NCBI GenBank assembly: GCA_030150085.1
Contig: JASLGJ010000245.1
Coordinates: 1 to 12,744, forward strand
DNA: 12,744 nucleotides
Origin: Candidatus Elarobacter sp.
Lineage (GTDB): Bacteria > Vulcanimicrobiota > Vulcanimicrobiia > Vulcanimicrobiales > Vulcanimicrobiaceae
Direction: 5' to 3'
In this document: positions 1 to 7,157 of the stretch, in pieces
Layout of the letters: each line of letters begins with the position of its first letter
Position numbering within the stretch: position 1 is the stretch's first letter
The notes under the pieces: generated by a model
Told to the model about the DNA's origin: nothing
What the model saw: the letters and a program-made list of their open reading frames with translations, nothing else
Databases searched by the model: none
Made by a program: the position numbers and the translations under genes

Positions 1-200
1 AGGCCGCGCTCGACCGAGAAGGCCGGGATCTCGGCCAGGTCGAGCACGTAGCGCAGGCGCACCGCACCGTCCGCGGTCGTCACCCGGACCAGGTGGTTGG
101 TGGTGAAGTTGCCCAGCGGGTGCGCTTGCGCGGCTCGGGACCCGGACAGCAGGAGCGCCACCGACGCCAATAGCGCTACGACGGCGCTCGTGAGCCGCAT
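1..200 (-). CDS. NicO/RcnA-like nickel/cobalt transporter, N-terminal part (partial)
   Basis: The gene starts at ATG 200-198 and runs leftward off the window, so only 66 codons are visible. The start reads MRLTSAVVALLASVALLLSG, a clear signal peptide: a positively charged start, a hydrophobic core at about residues 3-19, and a probable cleavage after AQA (residue 26). The mature start HPLGNFTTNHLVRV, followed by VRLRYVLDLAEIPAF, resembles the exported N-terminal domain found ahead of the membrane part in NicO-family (HupE/RcnA-related) nickel and cobalt transporters. That family assignment is from memory of the motif. The membrane segments that would prove it lie outside the window. It is divergent from the phosphatase gene at 408. 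No strong Shine-Dalgarno was seen. A different secreted protein carrying the same domain is the main alternative. Confidence 0.65.
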   Translation of the reverse strand, partial: MRLTSAVVALLASVALLLSGSRAAQAHPLGNFTTNHLVRVTTADGAVRLRYVLDLAEIPAFSVERG

Positions 201-407
201 GCTGCGACCGTGCCCAGGCCCCGAACGAGCGAAACGTGATCCCAACGAACCGAACTCCTTGCGCGCGCGGCCGGCGCGAGCGCGACTTCGCCGACACAAC
301 GCGGGCCCGGCCGCGCGGGATTGCGAGCGCCTGGGTTTGCTCCCGAGCAAGCGAGGGTAACTCCGGGCCGAGAGGGAGGGCCGCGTTCTGCACGTAGCCA
401 TCGGCTG
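201..407. other. Divergent intergenic region
   Basis: These 207 bases separate the leftward exported protein from the rightward phosphatase. It must hold the promoters for both, but I see no convincing -35/-10 pair on either strand. A purine-rich AGGGAGGG lies at 373-380, about 28 bases before the chosen GTG start, which is too far for a normal ribosome binding site. The phosphatase frame stays open upstream as far as a TTG at 321, but the extra 29 residues show no recognisable conserved sequence. Confidence 0.5.
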
Positions 408-1874
408 GTGAGCGCGATCGACGAGCGGCGTCTGGCCGCACCGCTGCGGCTCCTGGTGGCGGCGAGCCGCGAGCTGTCGGCCTCGTTCGACTGCGCCCAA
501 ACTCTGGCCGTGGTCGGCCGGCTGGTCGTTCCCTCCTTCGCCGAGGGTTTCGCGGTCGACGTCGACGAGGGCGAGATTCGCACCACGCTGGCCCAGACCG
601 GGCGGCTGGACCAGACCGCGCGCCAGATCCCGCTCGTCGCGCGCGGCCGGACCCTGGGCCGGATGCGGGTCGGGCGCGACCGCAGCGCGGCCGACGCCGA
701 GGTCGACCTGTGGGCCGAGCTGGCCCTGCGCATCGCGACCGCCCTGGACGCAGCGCAGATCTACGCCCGCGAGCACCACGTGGCCGACACCCTGCAGCGC
801 GCGCTGCTGCCCGAGCGGCTGCCGGTCGACGACCGGCTGGCCTTCGACGCGGCCTACCTGCCCGGCGCGAGCGAGGCGATCGTGGGCGGCGACTGGTACG
901 ACGCCTTCCGCCTGCCCGACGGGCGGATCGCGTTCTCCATCGGCGACGTGGCCGGGCACGGCCTGCGGGCCGCGATCGTGATGGGCGAGGTCCGCCAGGC
1001 CTTCCGGGCCGCCGCCCTCAACCCCAACTCGCCCTCGCTGGTGCTCGAGCGCGCCAACACGATCGTCAACATGCGCGCCAACCCGGTGATGGTGACGGCC
1101 CTGTTCGGCATCGTCGACCCGCGCGACGGGGTGTTCACCTACGCCTGCGCCGGCCATCCCGCCCCGCTCCTGGCGCTCCCCGGCGGGACGGTGCAGATCC
1201 TGCCCAAGGACGGCCTGCCGCTGGGCATCCTCGACGAGGTCGGGGCGAGCGACTGGACCTTCACCCTGCCGCCGGGCGCGCTGTTCGCGCTCTACACCGA
1301 CGGCCTGATCGAGTACTCGCGCGACGTGATCGAGGGCGAGGCGCGGCTGAGCGAAGCGCTCGCCGCGGCCGCCGCCGAGCGCGGCCCCGACCCCGCCCAA
1401 GCGCTGCTGGAGCGGGTCTTCGCCGCGCAGGGCAACACCGACGACGTCGCGACCCTGACCGTCGCGCTGGCCGACGTGCCCGACCCCGCGTTCGGCTGGA
1501 CCTTCACCGCCCTGCCGCTGGCGGTGCCGCTGGTGCGGCGCAGCTTGGAGCGCTACGCGCGCTCCCTGGGGCTGGACGAGGACGCCTGCTTCGCGCTGCT
1601 GACCGCCACCGGCGAGGCCGTCGCGAACGCCGTCGAGCACGCCTACGCGGGCGCGCCGGGCGTGGTCCGGGTCCAGGCGCAGGCGGGCGAGGACCTCCTG
1701 ACCGTCACGATCGAGGACGAGGGCAAGTGGAAGCCGGCCCAGCGGCGCGACGAGCGCGGGCGCGGGCTGCCGCTGATGCGCGCGCTGATGGACGGGGTCG
1801 AGATCCGCACCCACCAGACCCGCACCGAGGTGCGGCTCACGATGGCCCTGCGCGCGGGGGCCGCCCCGCTCTAG
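408..1874 (+). CDS. GAF-like/SpoIIE phosphatase/RsbW-like ATPase fusion (signalling)
   Basis: This is a predicted cytoplasmic PP2C-type serine phosphatase of the SpoIIE/RsbU group fused to an anti-sigma-type kinase domain, 488 residues from GTG 408. Residues 1 to about 115 look like a small GAF-like sensor. A linker helix with LQRALLPERLP leads into the phosphatase domain at about 130-350. Metal-binding acidic motifs are visible: GGDWYD (D162), GDVAGHG (D180) and GNTDDVATLTV (D345/D346). From about 365 to the end is a HATPase_c domain with an N-box EAVANAVEHAY (E403, N407) and a G-box region EDEGKWKPAQRR plus GRGLPLMRALMD. Such proteins control partner-switching by dephosphorylating and phosphorylating a STAS anti-anti-sigma protein; no STAS gene is in the window. 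An in-frame TTG at 321 would add 29 unconserved residues. The Crp-like gene follows after 23 bases, so the two are probably cotranscribed. Confidence 0.9.
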   Translation: MSAIDERRLAAPLRLLVAASRELSASFDCAQTLAVVGRLVVPSFAEGFAVDVDEGEIRTTLAQTGRLDQTARQIPLVARGRTLGRMRVGRDRSAADAEVDLWAELALRIATALDAAQIYAREHHVADTLQRALLPERLPVDDRLAFDAAYLPGASEAIVGGDWYDAFRLPDGRIAFSIGDVAGHGLRAAIVMGEVRQAFRAAALNPNSPSLVLERANTIVNMRANPVMVTALFGIVDPRDGVFTYACAGHPAPLLALPGGTVQILPKDGLPLGILDEVGASDWTFTLPPGALFALYTDGLIEYSRDVIEGEARLSEALAAAAAERGPDPAQALLERVFAAQGNTDDVATLTVALADVPDPAFGWTFTALPLAVPLVRRSLERYARSLGLDEDACFALLTATGEAVANAVEHAYAGAPGVVRVQAQAGEDLLTVTIEDEGKWKPAQRRDERGRGLPLMRALMDGVEIRTHQTRTEVRLTMALRAGAAPL

Positions 1875-1897
1875 AACGCGTCGTGCGGGGTACGACC

Positions 1898-2599
1898 ATG
1901 AGCATGCTCGCCGGAACCGCCGAGAAGAACCGCTTCATCAACTCGCTCGCGCCGACGACCCGGGCCTTGATCGAGACGCGCCTGACGGTCCACGGCGGTG
2001 CGATCGGCGACGTGCTGCAAACCCCCGACACCCCGATCGACGCGCTCTGGTTCCCGCTCTCGGGGCTGGTCTCGACCCTGCGCCCGCTCGAGAAGGACGG
2101 GATGGTCGAGGTCGACGCGGCGGGCGCGGAGGGCTTCGTGGGGCTGGAGCTGGTGTTCGGCTTGCGCAGCACGCCCGACACCTGGCTCGTGCAGTCGCCG
2201 GGCCGCTTCGCGCGCCTGGAGGCGCAGGTCTTCGCCGACGCGCTCGAGCGCGACGTGATGCTGCGCGAGGCCGCCCGCCGCTACACCGCCACCGTGATGG
2301 CGGTGCGCGGGCAGTGGGTGGCCTGCAACGCCCGCCACACCATCGAGCAGCGGCTGGCGAAGTGGCTGCTGGTCACCCGCGACCGGGTCGGGGACGAGAT
2401 CCAGATCACCCAGGACACGGTCGCGATGATGCTCGGCGTGCGGCGCGCCAGCGTGGTGACCGTGCTGGGCCGGTTCGTCGACGAGGGCGTGGTCGGGCAC
2501 GGCTACGCCCGGGTGCGCATCCTCGACGGCACCCGCCTGGCCACCCTGTCCTGCCCCTGCTACGCCAAGGCCTCCGCGCTGCTGCGCGGCGCCAAGTAG
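1898..2599 (+). CDS. Crp/Fnr-family transcriptional regulator
   Basis: A 233-residue DNA-binding regulator. ATG 1898 has a GGGG tract at 1887-1890, seven bases upstream; a second in-frame ATG follows at 1904. Residues about 15-140 form a degenerate cNMP-type beta-barrel (IDALWFPLSGLVSTL, then EGFVGLELVFG), without the classical cAMP-contact residues, so the ligand is unknown. A long dimer helix follows (about 140-165), then a winged helix at about 165-220 with QRLAKWLLVTRDRV, ITQDTVAMMLGVRRASVVTVLGRF as the helix-turn-helix, and GYARVRILDGTRL. The end has CPCYAKASALL, like the CECY tail common in alphaproteobacterial Crp/Fnr proteins with this architecture. It lies 23 bases after the phosphatase gene, suggesting a joint signalling operon. 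Its last 40 bases overlap the convergent glycosyltransferase gene. Confidence 0.9.
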   Translation: MSMLAGTAEKNRFINSLAPTTRALIETRLTVHGGAIGDVLQTPDTPIDALWFPLSGLVSTLRPLEKDGMVEVDAAGAEGFVGLELVFGLRSTPDTWLVQSPGRFARLEAQVFADALERDVMLREAARRYTATVMAVRGQWVACNARHTIEQRLAKWLLVTRDRVGDEIQITQDTVAMMLGVRRASVVTVLGRFVDEGVVGHGYARVRILDGTRLATLSCPCYAKASALLRGAK

Positions 2600-3684
2600 G
2601 CGATCCCCGCCGCGCCGAGATCGGCCCGCATCGCGGCCGCGATCGCGTCCCAGGTCGCCGCGCGGGCCTTCTCCGCGCCCCGCGCGCGGCGCGCCGGGTC
2701 GGCCTGCCGGGCCTGCTCCACCAGGCGCACGAAGGCGGCCCGATCGGGCGCGACGTGCACCACGTCGGCGTGGTCGGCCACCACGTCGGCCACCGCCGTG
2801 CTGACCACCGGGCGGCCCGCGGCGAGGTACTCCAGGGTCTTGGTCGGCGAGATGTTCTCGGTGTGCTCGTTGAGCGCGAACGGCATCAGCGCCACGTCGA
2901 AGCCGGCCAGCAGGGCCGGCAGCTCGTCGTATCGGCGCTTGCCCAGGTAGGCGATGTTGGCTCGACGCGGCAGCGCCGCCTCGTCGATCTTCACCACCGG
3001 ACCGACCAGCGCCACCGTCGCCTCGGGGTAGGCCTCCGCCAGGGCGGCGACCAGCTCCAGGTCCAGCCGCTCGTCGACGACCCCGACGTAGCCGAACACC
3101 GGCCGCCCGGCGAAGGGCGTGAGATCCGGGTGGGGCGCGCTGTCCAGGGCGCGCGCGAAGTGCTCGACGTCGACCCCGCTGGGGTAGCAGCGGGCCCGCG
3201 CGGTGCGCTCCTCGACCGTGCGGTGGAGCGAGCGCCCGCCGGTGAAGACCAGGTCGGCCCGCCCCAGCAGCTCCCGCTCGCGCGGGGCGATGCGCGGGTC
3301 GGCGTGGGCGAACTTCGCCAGCTCGTCCATCTTGTCGAACACCAGCGGGGCCCCGGGGAAGGCGTCGGCCAGGGCCAGCATCATCGGCGTGTAGAGCCAC
3401 ACCAGCGGGCGGCGCGCGCCGACCAGGCGCCGCACGGTCGCCAGGGCGCGCTCGTCGAGCGCGTCGCTCGGCGGGGCAGCGCGCCGCGGCGTGACGACGA
3501 CGATCCCGTCGAGCTCGCGGACCAGGTCCGCGTCGTCTTCGCCCGGCGCGCCGGCGAGCGGCTCCTCGAGCACGATCACGGAAACGTCGCGCGCCGCGCG
3601 CGAGAGCAGGTGGTTGGGGCGCTGCCAGACGCCTTGCCAGCGCAGGTGCAGGCCGACGACGACGACTTCGACAGGGTGCGAAAT
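2560..3684 (-). CDS. GT4-type glycosyltransferase (TuaH-like), probable ATT start
   Basis: A predicted cytoplasmic GT-B fold glycosyltransferase, 374 residues from the preferred start. The N-terminal half has VVVVGLHLRWQGVWQRPNHLLSRA, where WQRP is typical of TuaH-like and related family 4 enzymes. The C-terminal half has GYVGVVDERLDLELV, then NEHTENISPTKTLEYLAAGRPVVST, the nucleotide-sugar binding region with the conserved K..E spacing. Donor and acceptor cannot be told from sequence. Start choice: the only in-frame standard start upstream is TTG 3717-3715, with no Shine-Dalgarno. A strong GAGGAG (3698-3693) sits eight bases before ATT 3684-3682, giving the protein start (M)SHPVEVVVVG, which fits where relatives begin. 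If TTG is used the protein is 385 residues and the gene spans 2560-3717. It is divergent from glf, so a role in surface glycan synthesis is plausible. Its end overlaps the Crp-like gene by 40 bases. Confidence 0.88.
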   Translation of the reverse strand: MSHPVEVVVVGLHLRWQGVWQRPNHLLSRAARDVSVIVLEEPLAGAPGEDDADLVRELDGIVVVTPRRAAPPSDALDERALATVRRLVGARRPLVWLYTPMMLALADAFPGAPLVFDKMDELAKFAHADPRIAPRERELLGRADLVFTGGRSLHRTVEERTARARCYPSGVDVEHFARALDSAPHPDLTPFAGRPVFGYVGVVDERLDLELVAALAEAYPEATVALVGPVVKIDEAALPRRANIAYLGKRRYDELPALLAGFDVALMPFALNEHTENISPTKTLEYLAAGRPVVSTAVADVVADHADVVHVAPDRAAFVRLVEQARQADPARRARGAEKARAATWDAIAAAMRADLGAAGIAYLAPRSSAEALA

Positions 3685-3692
3685 GGTAACGT

Positions 3693-3698
3693 CTCCTC
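3693..3698 (-). promoter_or_regulatory. Strong Shine-Dalgarno GAGGAG of the glycosyltransferase
   Basis: Read on the minus strand, GAGGAG is followed by ACGTTACC and then ATT in the glycosyltransferase frame. The eight-base spacing is close to ideal, and no ATG, GTG or TTG in any frame lies at a comparable distance. This site decides the start call of the gene. Confidence 0.6.
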
Positions 3699-3779
3699 GT
3701 GTGTAAGGGGGAAGCAAGCGGCGTTATGGGCCAGGGGCTCGGGTACAGGCGGGTTACCCAACTAGGAAGCATCAGTCGA

Positions 3780-3797
3780 CCGCGGCATGGGCCGCGG
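3780..3797. repeat. Perfect inverted repeat in the glf leader
   Basis: CCGCGGC at 3780-3786 and GCCGCGG at 3791-3797 are perfect complements around an ATGG loop, ending 11 bases before the glf start. In glf mRNA this would form a stable 7-pair hairpin just upstream of the ribosome binding region, possibly masking it or acting as a protein site. A weaker pair, GGGTA (3741-3745) and TACCC (3755-3759), lies further upstream in the same divergent spacer. No confident promoter was identified there. Confidence 0.45.
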
Positions 3798-3808
3798 CGG
3801 AACGGACC

Positions 3809-4924
3809 ATGGTGTACGAGTATCTCGTCGTAGGAGCCGGGCTCGCCGGCAGCACGATCGCCGAACGCCTCGCCAGCCAGCTCGGCGCGCGGGTTCTGGT
3901 GATCGACAAACGGCCGCACGTGGCGGGCAACACGCACGACCCGCTCGATGAGAACGGGTTGCGCTACCACCAGTACGGACCGCACATCTTCCACACCAAC
4001 GCGCGCCACGTCGTCGAGTACCTCAGCCGTTTCACCGCGTGGACTCCGTACGAGCACCGGGTGCTGGCCCGGGTGGACGGCCGGCTCGTCCCGATCCCGA
4101 TCAACCGCACCACGATCAACCGCCTCTACGGCCTCGAGCTCGGCTCGGCCGAAGTCGAGGCGTTCCTCGCGGCGCGCGCGGAGCCGCAGGCGCGCATCGA
4201 CAACTCCGAGCAGATGATCGTCTCGCGCGTCGGGCGCGAGCTCTACGAGAAGTTCTTCCGCGGCTACACGCGCAAGCAGTGGGGGCTCGATCCCTCCGAG
4301 CTCGACGCGACGGTGTGCGGGCGCATCCCGACCCGCACCAACGACGACGACCGCTATTTCGGCGACGCGTTCCAGGCCATGCCCGCGGCCGGCTTCACCG
4401 CCATGGTCGAGAAGATGCTCGCGCACCCCAACATCGAGGTCGTGACGGGCTGCGACTTCCAGTGGATGCTGGACCGCGCGCGCTTCAACCACGTCGTCTA
4501 CACCGGCCCGATCGACGAGTACTTCGAGTACAAGTTCGGCAAGCTGCCCTACCGCTCGCTGCAGTTCGAGTTCGAGACCGTCGACGCGGCCGAGCGCGGT
4601 CTGCCGGTCGGCTGCGTGAACGAGCCGGCCGAAGGCGTGCCGTTCACCCGCACCACCGACTACCGCCACCTCACCGGGCAGGCGCAGGCCAAGACGATCC
4701 TGGGCCGCGAGTACCCGCGCGCCGAGGGCGATCCCTACTACCCGATCCCGCGCCCGGACAACCGCGAGCTGTACCGCAAGTACGCCACGCTGGCCGCCGC
4801 GCAGCGCCACGTCACCTTCGTCGGGCGCCTGGCCGAGTACAAGTACTTCAACATGGACCAGGCCGTCGCGTCGGCCCTGGTCGCGTTCGAGGAGCTGGCC
4901 CGCACCGCGGCCGTCGCTTCCTGA
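3809..4924 (+). CDS. glf: UDP-galactopyranose mutase
   Basis: This flavoenzyme interconverts UDP-galactopyranose and UDP-galactofuranose in the cytoplasm, supplying the donor for galactofuranose glycans. The 371 residues match the usual bacterial length. MVYEYLVVGAGLAGSTIAERL contains the FAD-binding GAGLAG loop (residues 9-14). Further family hallmarks are HVAGNTHD, YHQYGPHIFHTN (about 53-64), VPIPINRTTINRLY, GYTRKQWGLDPSELD, IPTRTNDDDRYF, PYRSLQFEFET and the C-terminal GRLAEYKYFNMDQAVASAL. ATG 3809 gives the expected N-terminus; the Shine-Dalgarno is weak (GCGGAACGGACC) and a hairpin lies just upstream. It is the first gene of a rightward cluster: the next gene starts ten bases after its stop. 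It needs UDP-galactose, which GalT in the same cluster could make. Confidence 0.97.
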   Translation: MVYEYLVVGAGLAGSTIAERLASQLGARVLVIDKRPHVAGNTHDPLDENGLRYHQYGPHIFHTNARHVVEYLSRFTAWTPYEHRVLARVDGRLVPIPINRTTINRLYGLELGSAEVEAFLAARAEPQARIDNSEQMIVSRVGRELYEKFFRGYTRKQWGLDPSELDATVCGRIPTRTNDDDRYFGDAFQAMPAAGFTAMVEKMLAHPNIEVVTGCDFQWMLDRARFNHVVYTGPIDEYFEYKFGKLPYRSLQFEFETVDAAERGLPVGCVNEPAEGVPFTRTTDYRHLTGQAQAKTILGREYPRAEGDPYYPIPRPDNRELYRKYATLAAAQRHVTFVGRLAEYKYFNMDQAVASALVAFEELARTAAVAS

Positions 4925-4934
4925 CGAGGACGGT

Positions 4935-6179
4935 ATGCTGCCGGAGATCTGGGCCTCGCCCGAACCGACGTTCGCGCGAATCGACCGCGTGCGCACCCGC
5001 GACCAGCTGCGCGAAAGCGGGCACGAGGCGCGCGAGAGCGACATCGACCTGCTGGCCGGCCTGGGCATCGCGGCCGCCCGCTATCCCGTGCTGTGGGAGA
5101 AGGTCGCGCCGCACCACCCGCAGGTGCGCGACTACGGCTGGGCCGCGCGCCGCCTGGGCGCGCTGGCCGAGCGCGGGATCGAGCCGATCGTCACCCTGCT
5201 GCACCACGGCAGCGGCCCGTTCTACACCAGCCTGGTCGACCCGGCGTTTCCGCACCTGTTCGCCGAGTACGCCGCCGCGACCGCGCGCCGCTTTCCCTGG
5301 GTCAAGCGCTGGACGCCGATCAACGAGCCGCTCACGACCGCGCGCTTCGCGACCCTGTACGCGACCTGGTACCCCAACCGCTTCTTCGACGACGCGGCCT
5401 TCGGGCGCGCGATCGTCAACGAGGCGCTGGGCTTCGCCTGGGCCGCGGAGCGGATTCGCGAGGTCGTTCCGGACGCGGCGTTCATGCTGACCGAGGACTT
5501 GCAGAGCTTCACCGCCGCCGACGAGGGCGTCGCCGCGTACGTCGCGCACAAGGGCGAGCGGATGTACCTGTCGTGCGAGCTGCTGCAAGGGCGCGTCGCC
5601 GCCGGGCACCCCATGCACCGCTACCTGACGCAGACCTGCGGCATCCCGGCGGGCGAGCTGGCGCGGCTCGAGCGCAACCCGCAGCCGCCCGACGTCATGG
5701 GCTGGAACTATTATCCCAACTCGGAGCGCTGGCTGGAGAGCGACGGGCACGGCGGGCACCGCAACCTGGGCGTCGTCGACATCGCGCCCGAGCGGCTGGA
5801 CATGCGCGTCCTGCTGCGCGCCGCGCACGCTCGGCTGGGGTTGCCGTTCGCGCTCTCGGAAGTGCACGTGCTGGGCAACGAGCGCGAGCGCGCGCGCTGG
5901 CTGCTGCAGCGCTTCGCCGACGCGCGCGCGGTGAGCGCGCAGGGCGTTCCGATCGTCGGCTTCGGGGCTTGGGCTGCGTTCGGGATGGTCGACTGGACCT
6001 CGCTGCTGTGCCGCGAGGAGCGCTGCGCGGAGGACGGCGTGTTCACCTTCGCCGGCCCCGCCGGCACGCCGCGCCGCACCTTGGTGGCCGACGTGCTGAG
6101 CGCGCTGGCCCGGGGCAGCGTTCCCGAGCTGCCGGCCGAGGAGGCGTGGTGGGAGCGCGCGCGCAGCGCCGTTGCCTGA
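4935..6179 (+). CDS. Stand-alone GH1-like (family 1 glycosyl hydrolase-related) protein
   Basis: A 414-residue protein with the (beta/alpha)8 layout of a diverged GH1 glycosidase. Visible are ARYPVLWEKVAP (about 48-59), PIVTLLHHGSGPFYTSL (84-100), TPINEPLTTARF with the acid/base glutamate E131, PPDVMGWNYYPNSERW, and LPFALSEVHVLGN, where E309 takes the nucleophile position. Both catalytic glutamates are therefore present, although the usual TENG nucleophile context is replaced by SEVH. This variant is best known to me as the N-terminal domain of RmlD-like sugar nucleotide reductases; here no reductase domain follows. It has no signal peptide, so it should act in the cytoplasm. GAGGA (4926-4930) precedes ATG 4935. 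The end overlaps the next gene by eight bases. A beta-galactosidase-like role is inferred from the neighbours only; a non-hydrolytic role is possible. Confidence 0.85.
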   Translation: MLPEIWASPEPTFARIDRVRTRDQLRESGHEARESDIDLLAGLGIAAARYPVLWEKVAPHHPQVRDYGWAARRLGALAERGIEPIVTLLHHGSGPFYTSLVDPAFPHLFAEYAAATARRFPWVKRWTPINEPLTTARFATLYATWYPNRFFDDAAFGRAIVNEALGFAWAAERIREVVPDAAFMLTEDLQSFTAADEGVAAYVAHKGERMYLSCELLQGRVAAGHPMHRYLTQTCGIPAGELARLERNPQPPDVMGWNYYPNSERWLESDGHGGHRNLGVVDIAPERLDMRVLLRAAHARLGLPFALSEVHVLGNERERARWLLQRFADARAVSAQGVPIVGFGAWAAFGMVDWTSLLCREERCAEDGVFTFAGPAGTPRRTLVADVLSALARGSVPELPAEEAWWERARSAVA

Positions 6180-7044
6180 CGCGCTGCGGCTGAGCAACGG
6201 CGTGGTCGAGCTCGGCATCCCGACCGGCCACGGCCCGCGCGTCGCGCACTACGGCTTCGCGGGCGAGCCCAACGTGTTCGGCGACGGGGCGGGCGCGCAG
6301 CGCGCCACGCCGCGCGGCCTGTGGCGCGCGTACGGCGGGCACCGCCTGTGGGCCGCGCCCGAGCGCTTTCCCGAGAGCTACACGATCGACGACGAGCCGC
6401 CCGAGATCGCGAGCGACGGCGCCCGGCGGGCGCTGCTGCGCCAGGCGCGCGACCCGCTCACCGGTCTGCGCAAGACGCTCGAGCTGGAGCTGGCGCCGGA
6501 TTCGAGCGAGGTGCGCGTGCGGCACGGGCTGGCCAACGAGGGCGACGCGCCGCTGCGGGTGGCCTGCTGGGGGATCACGGTCGTGCGCCCGGGCGGCGCG
6601 GCGCTGATCCCCAACCTCGTCCCGGCCCCGCAGCCCGAGGCGCTGCTCCCGGCCCGAACGCTCGCGCTGTGGCGCTACAGCGACCTGAGCGACCCGCGGG
6701 TCGCGTTCGGGCCGCGCTTCACCCGCCTGCGCTGCGACCCGGCCCACCCCGCGCCCAACAAGCTGGGCGCGGCCTGCGAGCGCGGCTGGTTCGCGTACGC
6801 GAACGGCGGCACGGCGTTCGTGGTCCGCGCGCCCTACGACCCCGCCGCGGCCTACCCCGACCTGGGCTGCTCGGTCGAGGTCTACACCGAGGGCGGCTTC
6901 TGCGAGGTCGAGACGCTCGGCCCGCTGACCGACGTCCCGCCCGGCGGAAGCGTGAGCCACGAGGCGCGCTGGTCGCTGGTGCGCGTCGGCGCCGCGGACG
7001 ACGGGTCGCTCGCGGAGGCGCTGGGAAAGCACCTCGCACCGTGA
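6172..7044 (+). CDS. Aldose-1-epimerase-like (galactose mutarotase fold) protein
   Basis: A 290-residue protein of the galactose-mutarotase-like beta-sandwich superfamily, close to families annotated DUF4380. The start LSNGVVELGIPTGHGPRVAHYGFAGEPNVFG and the block YGGHRLWAAPERFPESYTIDDEPPE are the recognisable signatures. Further on are VRVRHGLANEGDAPLRVACWGITVVRPGG and NKLGAACERGWFAYANGG. The catalytic His/Glu set of classical GalM cannot be placed with confidence, so catalysis is inferred. The TTG start at 6172 overlaps the previous stop by eight bases and gives the N-terminus expected from the family; GTG 6202 is a shorter alternative that would cut into the first strand. Between a GH1-like protein and galT/galK, a role in interconverting sugar anomers before GalK is plausible. 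Its TGA overlaps the next GTG start as GTGA. Confidence 0.75.
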   Translation: MPDALRLSNGVVELGIPTGHGPRVAHYGFAGEPNVFGDGAGAQRATPRGLWRAYGGHRLWAAPERFPESYTIDDEPPEIASDGARRALLRQARDPLTGLRKTLELELAPDSSEVRVRHGLANEGDAPLRVACWGITVVRPGGAALIPNLVPAPQPEALLPARTLALWRYSDLSDPRVAFGPRFTRLRCDPAHPAPNKLGAACERGWFAYANGGTAFVVRAPYDPAAAYPDLGCSVEVYTEGGFCEVETLGPLTDVPPGGSVSHEARWSLVRVGAADDGSLAEALGKHLAP

Positions 7045-7157
7045 ACGACGACCCCGATCCCGGCCTGGTCAAGGACGAGATCGTCCTCCCCGACGGCCGC
7101 TACCTGATCTACTACACCTTCCCCGCCGACGAGCCCGACGAGGGCGCGGCCCCGTGA
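7041..7157 (+). CDS. 38-residue microprotein embedded in the gal cluster
   Basis: GTG 7041 opens a 38-codon frame that starts on the GTGA overlap with the mutarotase-like gene and ends on an identical GTGA overlap with galT. The product is acidic at both ends around a hydrophobic core: MNDDPDPGLVKDEI, then VLPDGRYLIYYTF, then a PADEPDEGAAP tail. The coupling on both sides, and a core that looks like a beta-hairpin rather than random GC-rich translation, argue that it is real. I have an uncertain memory of similar short LPDGR-x-LIYY-F proteins in other bacteria but cannot name a family. It has no signal peptide or cysteine. The function is unknown; a partner or regulator of a neighbouring gal enzyme is a guess from position. 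Confidence 0.65.
   Translation: MNDDPDPGLVKDEIVLPDGRYLIYYTFPADEPDEGAAP

Noticed and set aside
321..407. TTG 321 as the start of the SpoIIE-type phosphatase
   Set aside because: The additional 29 residues look like translated intergenic DNA, without conserved sequence, and the TTG has no ribosome binding site. GTG 408 is preferred, although its own Shine-Dalgarno is also poor.
710..2599. A 629-codon plus-strand frame that would fuse upstream sequence to the Crp-like protein
   Set aside because: Only the last part, from ATG 1898, is real protein. The first part is an Arg-rich off-frame reading of the phosphatase gene.
1871..5068. A 1065-codon open frame on the minus strand
   Set aside because: It runs opposite to the Crp-like gene and glf and in another frame through the glycosyltransferase. 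Its product is low-complexity Arg/Ala/Gly/Val sequence, the usual GC-rich shadow.
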